Shown: positions 45,190 to 53,355 of the stretch, piece by piece
Layout of the letters: the number at the start of each line of letters is the position of its first letter
Numbering within the stretch: the stretch's first letter is position 1
NCBI GenBank assembly: GCA_035762005.1
Contig: DASTQA010000039.1
Location: 1-64,000, forward strand
Length of the DNA: 64,000 bases
Direction: 5' to 3'
Source: JAIBJN01 sp035762005
Lineage (GTDB): Bacteria; Actinomycetota; Thermoleophilia; Gaiellales; Gaiellaceae
Program-made: the position numbers and the translations under genes
The notes under the pieces: generated by a model
Seen by the model: only the letters and a program-made list of their open reading frames with translations
Told to the model about the DNA's origin: nothing
Database searches by the model: none

Positions 45190-46029
45190 CTACGCGCGGC
45201 GGTCGTGGATCGCCCCCACGAGCGCGGCGAGCACGGACGTGTCGCCCGGGAGGGCGGCGAGACGGTCGTCGACGCGCGCGCGCGCCTCGGCCGCCAGCTC
45301 GCGAGCCCGCTCGAGCCCGTGGAGCGAGACGTAGGTGACCTTGCCCGCGGCCTCGTCCTTGCCGGGCGTCTTGCCCAGCTCCTCGGCAGTCCCGGTCGCG
45401 TCGAGCACGTCGTCGACGATCTGGAAGAGGAGGCCGACCTCCTCGCCGAGCGAGCGCCAGGGAGCGCGCTCCTCCTCGCCGAGGCCCGCGACCGCGGTCG
45501 CGGTCGTGACCGCGGCGCAGAGCAGCCGTCCGGTCTTGAGCGCGTGGAGCCGGCGCAGCCCGGCCGCGTCGAGGTCCCCGTCGGTCGTGACGTCGAGGTA
45601 CTGGCCTCCGATCATGCCGAGGGTCGCCTCGGCCAGCTCCCGCGCGACGAGAGGCGACGGGTAGCGCAGGGCGAGGCGGAAGGCCTCCGCCAGGAGGGCG
45701 TCGCCGGCGAGGATGGCGACGTCCTCGCCGAAGCGGACGTGCGCGCTCGGCTGGCCGCGCCGCAGGTCGTCGTCGTCGAGCGCCGGGAGGTCGTCGTGGA
45801 CGAGGCTGAACGTGTGCACGAGCTCGAGCGAGCACGCCGCCGGAAGCAGCTCCTCGGGCTCGTGCCCGAGCGCCTCCCCGGTCGCCAGGCAGAGGACGGG
45901 GCGAATCCGCTTGCCGCCGCCCAGAAGCGAGTACCGGAGCGCCTCGTCGAGCTTGCCGAGCTCGGCCGCGAACGGGAGTCCGGCGAGGAACTCCTCGGCG
46001 AGGCCGCGGAGGTCGTCAGGGCGACGCAT
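45190..46029 (-). CDS. polyprenyl synthetase (farnesyl/geranylgeranyl diphosphate synthase type)
   Basis: A 279-residue trans-isoprenyl diphosphate synthase. The first Asp-rich motif is HDDLPALDDDDLRRG (DDxxxxD type) and the second is QIVDDVLDATG. LLGGGKRIRPVL and LKTGRLLCAA bind the allylic and homoallylic diphosphates. Chain length is not determined: residues before the first motif (TFSLV) are compatible with C15-C20. The XseB-like gene overlaps its start by 14 nt, a linkage seen in many bacteria (xseB-ispA). Confidence 0.94.
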   Translation of the reverse strand: MRRPDDLRGLAEEFLAGLPFAAELGKLDEALRYSLLGGGKRIRPVLCLATGEALGHEPEELLPAACSLELVHTFSLVHDDLPALDDDDLRRGQPSAHVRFGEDVAILAGDALLAEAFRLALRYPSPLVARELAEATLGMIGGQYLDVTTDGDLDAAGLRRLHALKTGRLLCAAVTTATAVAGLGEEERAPWRSLGEEVGLLFQIVDDVLDATGTAEELGKTPGKDEAAGKVTYVSLHGLERARELAAEARARVDDRLAALPGDTSVLAALVGAIHDRRA

Positions 46030-46204
46030 CGGCGTCCCCGCGGGCGCGCTCGACCTCCGCCTGCACGTCCTGCGCCAGCTCCGAGAGCCTCTGCAGGATC
46101 TCGACGGCCCGGTCGGGGTCCTCGACGCGCTCGAGCTCGCCGCGGGCGGCCTCGATCTTGTCGAGGAGACCCTGGAGGCGGGCGACGGGATCCGGGGCGC
46201 TCAC
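46016..46204 (-). CDS. small coiled-coil protein, possible exodeoxyribonuclease VII small subunit-like
   Basis: A 62-residue helical protein from GTG at 46204 (GTGA overlap with nusB). DPVARLQGLLDKIEAARGEL and VEILQRLSELAQDVQ suggest a helical hairpin like XseB, and the position just before a polyprenyl synthase fits xseB. The typical XseB sequence is not clearly present and no xseA is in the window, so the name is withheld. It could be an unrelated coiled coil. Confidence 0.45.
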   Translation of the reverse strand: MSAPDPVARLQGLLDKIEAARGELERVEDPDRAVEILQRLSELAQDVQAEVERARGDADASP

Positions 46205-46581
46205 CGGCTCGTCGCCTCTCTCAGCACCCGTCCGAGGATCCCGTTGACGAGCCGGCCCGCGTCCTCGCTCGCGTAGCGCTTCGCGAGCGCGACGGCCTCG
46301 GCGACGGCCACCTCGGGCGGCACGTCGCCGCGCTCGAGCTCGAAGAGACCCATGCGGACGACGTTGCGCTCGACGACGCCGAGCCGGTCGGCGCGCCACT
46401 CGTCCGAGGCCTCGTCGAGGCGGCGGTCCAGCTCGGGCGCCCGCGCGGCGACTCCCCGGGCGAGCTCGAGGGCGAAGGGGTCGACCTCGCCCTCGTGGAG
46501 GCTCGTGAGCGGCTGGCGGGTGAGGTCCCACTGGTAGAGGAGCTCGAGCGCGAGGCGCCGGGCCGCCCGGCGGCTCGTCAC
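46201..46581 (-). CDS. nusB: transcription antitermination factor NusB
   Basis: NusB with NusE (S10) binds boxA RNA in rRNA antitermination. The 126-residue all-helical protein has SRRAARRLALELLYQWDLT at the start, RNVVRMGLFELERGDVPPEV and EAVALAKRYASEDAGRLVNG, the most conserved blocks. GTG start overlaps the accC stop by 4 nt. Confidence 0.95.
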   Translation of the reverse strand: MTSRRAARRLALELLYQWDLTRQPLTSLHEGEVDPFALELARGVAARAPELDRRLDEASDEWRADRLGVVERNVVRMGLFELERGDVPPEVAVAEAVALAKRYASEDAGRLVNGILGRVLREATSR

Positions 46582-47942
46582 GGAGCCTCCCCCGCCAGCG
46601 ACGGCAGCCCATCGGCCGCCTCGCCGAGGAAGGCGGTCGTGTACCGCCCGCTCACGAACTCCTCGCTCCCGAGGATGTCGATGGCCAGGTCGCGTGTCGT
46701 GGGTACTCCCTCGAGCTCGAATTCTCTCAGGGCGCGCCCGGCGCGGCGGAGCGCGGCCGGCCGGTCCTCCGCCCAGACGACGACCTTGGCGACGAGCGAG
46801 TCGTAGTGGGGCGGGATCACGGCGCCGTCCTCGACGTGCGTGTCGACCCGCACGCCGGGCCCGAGCGGAGGACGGAACCGCGTGACCGTGCCCGGCGCCG
46901 GGAGGAAGCCGCGCCTGGGGTCCTCGGCGTTGATGCGGAACTCGAGCGCGTGGCCCCGGAGCTCCGCCCGCCCCTCCATGGGCAGGCCTTCGCCGGCCGC
47001 GACGCGGATCTGCGCCTGCGCCAGATCGACGCCCGTGACGAGCTCGGTCACCGGATGCTCGACCTGGAGCCGTGTGTTCATCTCGATGAAGTAGAAGCGG
47101 CCCGCCTCGTCCAGGAGGAACTCGATCGTCCCGGCCCCGCGGTAGCGAAGCGCCTCGGTCGCCCGGCGGGCCGCGGCCTCCATCTCCCTGCGCAGCTCCG
47201 CGGAGACGGCCGGCGACGGCCCTTCCTCGACGAGCTTCTGGTGCCGTCGCTGGATCGAGCAGTCGCGCTCGCCGAGCGTGAGGACGCCGCCCTCGCCGTC
47301 GCCGAGCACCTGCACCTCGACGTGGCGCGCGCCCACGATCGCGCGCTCGACGTAGAGAGAGCCGTCCGAGAACGCGGCCTCGGCCTCGTTCGCCGCGGTC
47401 GCGTAGGCGGCCTCGAGCTCGTCCGGCCCGGCGACGAGGCGCATCCCGCGGCCGCCGCCGCCCGCGGAGGCCTTGAGGAGGAGCGGGAAGCCCACGTCGC
47501 CCGCGAGCGCGCGCACCTCGGCGAGTGATGCGGCGCCGTTCGAGCCGGGCACGAGGGGCAGGCCGGCGGCCGCGACGGTCTCCTTGGCGCGGATCTTGTC
47601 GCCCATGATCTCGATCGACTCGGGCCGCGGGCCGACGAAGGCGAGGTCGTTGTCCTCGCACGCGGCCGCGAAGGCGGCGTTCTCGGCGAGGAAGCCCCAG
47701 CCGGGGTGCACCGCGTCGCAGCCGGTGATGTTCGCGGCGGCGACGAGCGCGGCGACGTTCAGGTAGCTCTGCGCGGCCGGGGGCGGGCCGATGTGGACCG
47801 CCTGGCCCGCGAGGCGGACGTGCAGGGAGTCGCGGTCGACGGTCGAGTAGACGGCGACAGGCTCGACCCCGAGGTCGCGGCACGCGCGCACGATCCGCAC
47901 GGCGACCTCGCCGCGGTTGGCGATCAGGAGCCGGCGGAACAC
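46578..47942 (-). CDS. accC: biotin carboxylase subunit
   Basis: ATP-dependent carboxylation of biotin on its carrier. The 454-residue ATP-grasp protein has FRRLLIANRGEVAVRIVRAC at the start, ASAGGGGRGMRLV (glycine-rich loop), RDCSIQRRHQKLVEEGPSP, and FIEMNTRLQVEHPVTELVTG with metal-binding Glu and catalytic Arg. The GTG start lies 139 nt after the carrier-containing fusion gene, with repeat copy C in that gap. It could serve acetyl-CoA carboxylase or an acyl/pyruvate carboxylase. Confidence 0.96.
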   Translation of the reverse strand: MFRRLLIANRGEVAVRIVRACRDLGVEPVAVYSTVDRDSLHVRLAGQAVHIGPPPAAQSYLNVAALVAAANITGCDAVHPGWGFLAENAAFAAACEDNDLAFVGPRPESIEIMGDKIRAKETVAAAGLPLVPGSNGAASLAEVRALAGDVGFPLLLKASAGGGGRGMRLVAGPDELEAAYATAANEAEAAFSDGSLYVERAIVGARHVEVQVLGDGEGGVLTLGERDCSIQRRHQKLVEEGPSPAVSAELRREMEAAARRATEALRYRGAGTIEFLLDEAGRFYFIEMNTRLQVEHPVTELVTGVDLAQAQIRVAAGEGLPMEGRAELRGHALEFRINAEDPRRGFLPAPGTVTRFRPPLGPGVRVDTHVEDGAVIPPHYDSLVAKVVVWAEDRPAALRRAGRALREFELEGVPTTRDLAIDILGSEEFVSGRYTTAFLGEAADGLPSLAGEAP

Positions 47943-47975
47943 GGATGCCGTGTCTCGATCGTGACGGCCCGCGCA

Positions 47976-48059
47976 ACATTCGGCACGATTCGCGCGCCAC
48001 GCGCGCGTCGGCGGCCGTTACGCTCGGAAGCGGGTGGTGGGCCGGGGTGCCCCAAGAAG
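47976..48059 (-). repeat. intergenic repeat, copy C (upstream of accC)
   Basis: Third copy. The core starts at 48017 with GTTACGCTCGGAAGCGGGTG and continues GTGGGCCGGGGTGCCCCAAG. GCGCGCCAC begins at 47992, again exactly 25 nt before the core. The flank TCGGCACG is shared with copy A. It ends about 33 nt before the accC start. Confidence 0.8.
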
Positions 48060-48081
48060 ATGGAGGCGTGTCGGAGCGGCA

Positions 48082-49896
48082 CTAGAGCGCGTCGAGGGGC
48101 CGCCCGTTCAGCGGCTCGAGCTCGAAGAGGAGCTGCCCGTACTCGACCGGCTCCGCGTTCTCGACGCAGATCCGGCGCACGACCGCCTCGCGCTCGGCCT
48201 GGACCTCGTTCATGAGCTTCATCGCCTCGAGGACGCAGAGCGTCTGACCGGGGCCGACCGTGTCGCCTTCCTCGACGAACGGCTCGGCTCCGGGCTGCGG
48301 GGCCCGGTAGAAGGTGCCCACCATCGGCGACTCCACGCGGATGACGTCGCTCGGCGGCTCCGTCGCTCCCTCGGGCTCCTCGTGCACGGGGGCCGTCGGC
48401 ACGGCGACGCGGGCGAGCGATCCCTCGGCGCGCTCGTCGCTCCGGCGCACGGTGACGCGCATCTCGCCCTCCTCGATCGTCACCTCCGCGATCCCGGACT
48501 CCTGGACGACGCGGATGATCTCGCGCAGCCGCTCCGCCTCCCCGGGCGTGAGGCCGGCGGCCTCGGACTCGTCGCGGCGGCCGCGGGCGCGCACGGATCG
48601 CAGCAGCGGCTCGACGTCGCCGCCGTAGAGGGCGAGGAGCAGGAGCTCCTCCTCGCTCGCGGCGAGCCCCTCCGCCTGCGCGCGGAGCTCGTCGAGCTCG
48701 GCCGGGCCGACCGGCGGGGCCGCGCCGCCGTCTCCGAGGAGCTGGATCGCGCGCCGCACCGTCGCGTCGATCTCCGCGGGCGGGGAGCCGTAGCGCCCCT
48801 CGACGAGGTCGCGCAGCTCGTCGACGACGAAGCGCCAGCGCTGGGCCGAGAGGACGTGGAGGAGCGCCTGCGACCCGAGCACCTGGCCGATGGGGGACGC
48901 GAGGGGCGGCCAGCCGCACTCGCGGCGAATGGTGGTGAGCTCCTCGAGCACCTCGTCGAGGCGGTCGGAGGACGCGTGCGCGCGGAGGCTTCCGTCGAGC
49001 TCGGCCACGAGGCCGGCCGGGAGGCTGTACTCGGCCGCCCGCACCGCGACTCGAGGCGACAGCGGAGGCACCGGCTCGTCGCCGAGCGCCTGATCGACGA
49101 GCTCGGAGCCGCGCCAGAGTCGGTCGAGGTCGACCGGCGTGTCCATCCCGAGACCGGCGAGCGAGCGCACGAGCGCCTCCGCGGAGACACGGTGGAGGGA
49201 GAGCGCGACCGGATAGAGCGCGCAGGCGACGTAGGCGGCCCCCGCCCGGACGGCCTCGATCGCCGCGGCGAGCGCCACGCCCCCCGCGCCCTGGCAATGG
49301 AGGCCGACCGGCAGACCGCTCGCCTCGCCGACGCGCTCGACGAGGCTCCGTGCCTTCGCCGGGTCGAGTGAGCTCGCGGGATCGTGGATGAGCACGCGCG
49401 CTGCCCCGAGGTCCGCCAGCCCGTGCGCGCGCTCGAGCAGGAGCTCGGTGTCCCCGGCGGGGCCCGGGTTGTGCACGAGCCCGATCGAGAGCTCCTTCCC
49501 CGCCTCGCGGATCGCGTCCGCCGCGTCGCGGAGGTTCGTGAGGTCGTTGAGCGGATCGTGGATGCGGAACACGTCGATCCCGCTTCCGGCGGCGCTCGCG
49601 ATGAAGCGGCGCACGAGGTCGCCGGAGACGGGCCGCGCGCCGACGAGGAAGCGCCCGCGGAGAGCCATCCCGAGCGGGGTCGAGCACCGTGCGCGGATGG
49701 AGCGAATCCGTTCCCAGGGACTCTCGACCCCTCGCCGGACCGCGGCGTCGAAGCAGCCGCCGCCGGAGACCTCGAGGCACGCGAAGCCGGCCGCGTCGAG
49801 CTCCGTGGCGAGCTCGTACAGGCCGGCCGCGGAGACACGTTCCGTGAGCGGCTCCTGCGAGAGCAGCCGGATCGTCGTGTCGACGAGCTGCGGCAC
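48082..49896 (-). CDS. carboxyltransferase (OadA/PycB)-like domain fused to AccB-type biotin carrier, with altered CT active site
   Basis: A 604-residue protein. Residues 1-270 form a DRE-TIM barrel like the oxaloacetate decarboxylase/pyruvate carboxylase CT domain. The conserved carboxylase domain follows (GQVLGSQALLHVL, 338-350). Residues 453-485 look like the AccB N-terminal segment, and 520-597 form a biotinyl domain with EAMKLMNEV (biotin Lys560). Usual CT residues are changed: the metal Asp of RDxxQ is Leu11, the carbamylated Lys is His171 (LIHDPASSLDP), and the second His of HxH is Gln202 (GLHCQGAGG). Carrier function looks intact, whereas classic CT activity is doubtful. It may supply BCCP to the downstream AccC. 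efp ends 2 nt upstream. Confidence 0.85.
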   Translation of the reverse strand: MPQLVDTTIRLLSQEPLTERVSAAGLYELATELDAAGFACLEVSGGGCFDAAVRRGVESPWERIRSIRARCSTPLGMALRGRFLVGARPVSGDLVRRFIASAAGSGIDVFRIHDPLNDLTNLRDAADAIREAGKELSIGLVHNPGPAGDTELLLERAHGLADLGAARVLIHDPASSLDPAKARSLVERVGEASGLPVGLHCQGAGGVALAAAIEAVRAGAAYVACALYPVALSLHRVSAEALVRSLAGLGMDTPVDLDRLWRGSELVDQALGDEPVPPLSPRVAVRAAEYSLPAGLVAELDGSLRAHASSDRLDEVLEELTTIRRECGWPPLASPIGQVLGSQALLHVLSAQRWRFVVDELRDLVEGRYGSPPAEIDATVRRAIQLLGDGGAAPPVGPAELDELRAQAEGLAASEEELLLLALYGGDVEPLLRSVRARGRRDESEAAGLTPGEAERLREIIRVVQESGIAEVTIEEGEMRVTVRRSDERAEGSLARVAVPTAPVHEEPEGATEPPSDVIRVESPMVGTFYRAPQPGAEPFVEEGDTVGPGQTLCVLEAMKLMNEVQAEREAVVRRICVENAEPVEYGQLLFELEPLNGRPLDAL

Positions 49897-49898
49897 CG

Positions 49899-50465
49899 CT
49901 AGGCCCTCGAGATGTACCGACGCTCGCGCGTGTCGACTTTGATGCGCTCGCCGGCGTTGACGAACAGCGGCACGTGCACGACGGCGCCGGTCTCGAGCGT
50001 CGCCGGCTTCGTCACGTTCGAGACCGTGTCGCCGCGGACGCCCGGCTCGGTGTCGGCGACCGTCAGCTCGACCGACGCCGGCAGCTGGATGCCGCCCGGG
50101 CGGCCGTCGACCGTCAGGAGCTGCACGGTCGCGGACGGCTGCAGGAAGTCGAGCTCCTCCGCGACGTCCGCGCGCGGGAGCGAGAGCTGCTCGTACGTCT
50201 CCTGGTCCATGAAGACGACCTCGTCGCCCGCGTCGTAGAGGTACTGGACGTTCTTCGTCTCCGTGTGGACGCGCGGCATCTTCTCCCCGGCGCGGAACGT
50301 CTTGTCCACGACCGAGCCCGACCCGAGGTTCTTGAGCTTCGTGCGCACGAACGCGCCGCCCTTGCCGGGCTTGACGTGCTGGAACTCGACGATGCGCCAG
50401 ACCTGGCCGTCGAGCTCGACGTGCATGCCGTTCTTGAACTGGTTCGTGGAGACCGTCTCGGCCAC
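49899..50465 (-). CDS. efp: elongation factor P
   Basis: EF-P relieves ribosome stalling at polyproline. The 188-residue protein has the three-domain EF-P pattern: VSTNQFKNGMHVELDGQVWR, then the loop KPGKGGAFVRTKL, whose central Lys (near residue 35) is the tip residue, and C-terminal PGVRGDTVSNVTKPATLETG. No modification genes (epmA/B, ymfI) are in the window. It lies downstream of the Xaa-Pro peptidase and aro genes, as in many Gram-positive-type genomes. Confidence 0.98.
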   Translation of the reverse strand: MAETVSTNQFKNGMHVELDGQVWRIVEFQHVKPGKGGAFVRTKLKNLGSGSVVDKTFRAGEKMPRVHTETKNVQYLYDAGDEVVFMDQETYEQLSLPRADVAEELDFLQPSATVQLLTVDGRPGGIQLPASVELTVADTEPGVRGDTVSNVTKPATLETGAVVHVPLFVNAGERIKVDTRERRYISRA

Positions 50466-50495
50466 GGACGCCAGTCTAGTGCCCGTCCGACGCGC

Positions 50496-51554
50496 TCAGT
50501 CCAGGATCAGGAGGTCCTTCGTCATCGCCGTCAGCACCTCCGGTCCGTCCTCCCCCACGATGACGAGGTCCTCGATCCGGACGCCGCCCTCGCCGGCCAG
50601 GTAGACGCCCGGCTCGACGGTGACGACGTTCCCGGCGGCGAGCACGTCGGTCGAGGTGGGCCGCAGGACGGGCAGCTCGTGCACCTCGAGCCCCACCCCG
50701 TGGCCGAGCCCGTGCAGGACGGGCGCGAGGCCCGAGTCCTCGATCTGCGCGCGCGCCGCCGCGTCGAGCTCGGCGCCGCGGGCGCCCGGCGCGACGGCGG
50801 CGAGCGCGCCCTCCTGCGCGGACAGGCAGAGGGCGTAGGCCTCCTGGAGGCGCTCGGGGAGCACGCCGGTGGCGAACGTCCGCGTGCAGTCGGCGCAGTA
50901 GCCGTCCACGAGCGCGCCGGCGTCGACGATCACCGTCTCGCCCGTGCCGATCTCGCGCGGACCCGGATGGTGGTGCGGGAGCGCCGCGTTCGGCCCCGAG
51001 GCGACGATCACCGGGAACGCGAGGCTGTCGGCGCCCTCCTCGCGGAGCGTGCGCTCGAGCCACCAGGCGACCTCCGCCTCGGTCCGCCCGGCGAGGGACT
51101 CCTGCGCGAGCCGCTCGTACGCCTCCGTGGTGACGCGCGCGGCACGGCGGACTGCGTCGAGCTCACCGTCGTCCTTCACCGCCCGCAGGCCGAGGACGAC
51201 GCCGTCCGTCGGGACGAGCTCCGTCCCGTCCGCCGCGAGCGCCTCGTGCCCGCGGACCGTGACCGTCTCGGCCTCGAACGCGACCGGAGCCGCAGCGAGC
51301 TCGCCGAGGCGTGCGCCGAGCCAGCCGAGGAGGTCGCGGTCGGCAACGGCCAGCTCGACGCCCGGAAGCCCGCGCGCGGCCTCGGCGTAGCGGCCGTCGG
51401 TCGCGACCGTCAGGCTCTCGCGCCCGACGAGGAGGGCCGCGTTCGAGCTCGCGAACCCGGTCAGGTAGCGGACGTTGACCGGGCTCGTGACGAGGAACGT
51501 CGCGGCGCCCACGCGGTCGAGCTCCGCGCGGAGCCGCTCGACGCGCTCCGTCAC
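50496..51554 (-). CDS. pepQ: Xaa-Pro peptidase (M24 family)
   Basis: A 352-residue metallopeptidase. The N-terminal creatinase-like domain has YLTGFASSNAALLV. The pita-bread domain carries all five metal ligands: two Asp in VDAGALVDGYCADCTRTF, His in LGHGVGLEVHE, Glu in VTVEPGVYL and Glu in GVRIEDLVIV. It removes residues before proline. Whether it acts as dipeptidase (PepQ) or aminopeptidase (PepP) is not settled. GTG start overlaps the aroQ stop by 4 nt, and efp lies 30 nt downstream, a common pairing. Confidence 0.93.
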   Translation of the reverse strand: MTERVERLRAELDRVGAATFLVTSPVNVRYLTGFASSNAALLVGRESLTVATDGRYAEAARGLPGVELAVADRDLLGWLGARLGELAAAPVAFEAETVTVRGHEALAADGTELVPTDGVVLGLRAVKDDGELDAVRRAARVTTEAYERLAQESLAGRTEAEVAWWLERTLREEGADSLAFPVIVASGPNAALPHHHPGPREIGTGETVIVDAGALVDGYCADCTRTFATGVLPERLQEAYALCLSAQEGALAAVAPGARGAELDAAARAQIEDSGLAPVLHGLGHGVGLEVHELPVLRPTSTDVLAAGNVVTVEPGVYLAGEGGVRIEDLVIVGEDGPEVLTAMTKDLLILD

Positions 51555-51979
51555 ATGTGCTCCTTGAGGTACGCGAGCGCCTCGCGGTACCCCTCCGGGC
51601 CCTTGCCGGTGATCCGTTGCACGACGCAGTCGGCGATGACGGACCGGCGCCGCCATTCCTCGCGCTCCTCGACGCTCGAGAGGTGCACCTCGACGACCGG
51701 GACGTCCACGACCTCGAGCGCGTCGTGGATCGCGTAGCTGTAGTGCGACCACGCGCCCGGGTTGACCACGAGCCCGTCTGCCCAGCGGCCGGCGTCGTGG
51801 CACCACTCCACGAACTGGCCCTCGTGGTTCGTCTGGAAGCAGCGGGCCGTGAAGCCCATCTCGCGCGCCCAGGCGTAGATCTGCGTCTCGAGCTCCCGCA
51901 GGCCGAGCCCTCCGTAGAGCGCCGGATCGCGCTGCGCGAGCACGTCGAGGTTCACGCCGTTGATGACGGCCACCTGCAT
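51551..51979 (-). CDS. aroQ: type II 3-dehydroquinate dehydratase
   Basis: Third step of the shikimate pathway. The 142-residue dodecamer-type protein has VAVINGVNLDVLAQRDP, the catalytic Tyr region ALYGGLGLRELE, the QTNHEG motif, NPGAWSHYSYAIHDAL with the catalytic His, and VEVHLSSVEEREEWRRRSVI. Some positions differ from the common N-P-G-A-Y-T-H-T-S pattern but key residues remain. It follows the aroK-aroB fusion by 11 nt. Confidence 0.94.
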   Translation of the reverse strand: MQVAVINGVNLDVLAQRDPALYGGLGLRELETQIYAWAREMGFTARCFQTNHEGQFVEWCHDAGRWADGLVVNPGAWSHYSYAIHDALEVVDVPVVEVHLSSVEEREEWRRRSVIADCVVQRITGKGPEGYREALAYLKEHM

Positions 51980-51990
51980 CGCGGGCGAGT

Positions 51991-53355
51991 CTACTGCCGG
52001 ACGAGCGCGGCGAGCGCCAGGCGGGCGTCGTCGTCCGGCACGGTCGTGACGACCGGCCTTCCCGGCGCCTCGAGGAGGACGAAGACGCCCTCCCCCTTCT
52101 TGTCGCGCTTGAGCGCCGACCACGCTCGGTCGAGGTCGGCCGCGACGGGCGCGGGGCGCAAGACCTCTTCGACCGCGTCGGTCGGCAGGCCGGAGAGGCG
52201 GAGCGCGGCCAGGAGCCCGAGCGCCACCGCCTCGCCGTGCCCGATCCGGTACTCGCAGCCGGCCTCGAGCGCGTGCGCGAACGTGTGCCCGAGGTTGAGG
52301 ACGTCGCGTCGGCCCTCGGTCTCGTACGGATCCGAGAGGACGACGCCGGCCTTGTGGGACGCGCACGCGCGGATCATCTCCTCCTCCGGGAGCTCCCAGA
52401 GGGGCCGGCCGGCGAGCAGGCCCGTCTTGACGACCTCCGCCATGCCGGCGCGCCGTTCCCGCTCGGGGAGGGTGGCGAGGACGTCGGGGTCGATCACGAC
52501 CGACCGGGGGAAGTGGAAGGCGCCGGCGAGGTTCTTGCCCTCCTCCGTGTTGATCCCCGTCTTGCCGCCGACGGCGGCGTCGACCTGACCGGTGAGCGTC
52601 GTCGGCACCGCGACCCAGGGCACGCCGCGGAGGTACGTCGCTGCGACGAAGCCTGCGACGTCGCTCGTCGAGCCGCCGCCGAAGGCGACGACCGTCCCGT
52701 CCCGGCCGACGGCGAGCTCGCGCCAGAGCCGCTCGACGACCGCGAGGGTCTTCGCGGCCTCGCCGGCGGGCACGTGGTGGACGGGGGCCTCGACGGGCGC
52801 TGGGTGCAGCGCCGCCACGCCTTCGTCGGCGACGACCGCGGCAGGGCCGGGGACGTCCACGGCGCCGCGGAGGCGAATGCCGAGCGCCGCGAGGAGCACG
52901 TCGTCCGCGTCGCGGGCGACGCCGTCCGCCGCCTGCGCGTACACGGCCTGGCGGGACTCGTACAGACGCCGGAAGTCGTCCTCTCGCCGGGCCAGGGGGC
53001 GGTTCGTCTCGCGGGCGCGCCTCCAGGCGGTCTCCACGTCGACGTCGAGGTAGACCGTGAACGCGCGCGCCCGCAGACGCTCCCGGCTGAGCGGCGAGAG
53101 GACCGCGCCGCCGCCGAGGGCGATGACCGCCTCGGGCCCCGCGAGGACCTCGGCGAGCGTCAGCTCCTCGATCCGCCGGAACTCCGCCTCGCCGCGCGCG
53201 AAGAGCTCCGGGATGGGGACCCGGCCCTGCTCGATGACGGCGTCCAGGTCGACGAACGGCCGCGCCGTGCGCTCGGCGACGCGGGCGCCGACGGTCGACT
53301 TCCCGGCTCCCATGAAGCCGGCGAGCGCGACGTGGCGCCCTAGCGCGCCGACCAC
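51991..53355 (-). CDS. aroKB: bifunctional shikimate kinase / 3-dehydroquinate synthase
   Basis: A 454-residue fusion. Residues 1-160 are shikimate kinase: P-loop GFMGAGKSTVG, FVDLDAVIEQG with shikimate-binding Asp, EFRRIEE, ALGGGAVL and the lid Arg in NRPLARR. Residues 175-454 are 3-dehydroquinate synthase: VVAFGGGSTSDVAGFVAATY, TTLTGQVDAAVGGKTGIN, DVLNLGHTFAHALE and GHGEAVALG with zinc His/Glu ligands. It therefore supplies steps 2 and 5 of the pathway in one chain. GTG at 53355 overlaps aroC by 16 nt. No ATG is available before the P-loop. Confidence 0.95.
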   Translation of the reverse strand: MVGALGRHVALAGFMGAGKSTVGARVAERTARPFVDLDAVIEQGRVPIPELFARGEAEFRRIEELTLAEVLAGPEAVIALGGGAVLSPLSRERLRARAFTVYLDVDVETAWRRARETNRPLARREDDFRRLYESRQAVYAQAADGVARDADDVLLAALGIRLRGAVDVPGPAAVVADEGVAALHPAPVEAPVHHVPAGEAAKTLAVVERLWRELAVGRDGTVVAFGGGSTSDVAGFVAATYLRGVPWVAVPTTLTGQVDAAVGGKTGINTEEGKNLAGAFHFPRSVVIDPDVLATLPERERRAGMAEVVKTGLLAGRPLWELPEEEMIRACASHKAGVVLSDPYETEGRRDVLNLGHTFAHALEAGCEYRIGHGEAVALGLLAALRLSGLPTDAVEEVLRPAPVAADLDRAWSALKRDKKGEGVFVLLEAPGRPVVTTVPDDDARLALAALVRQ

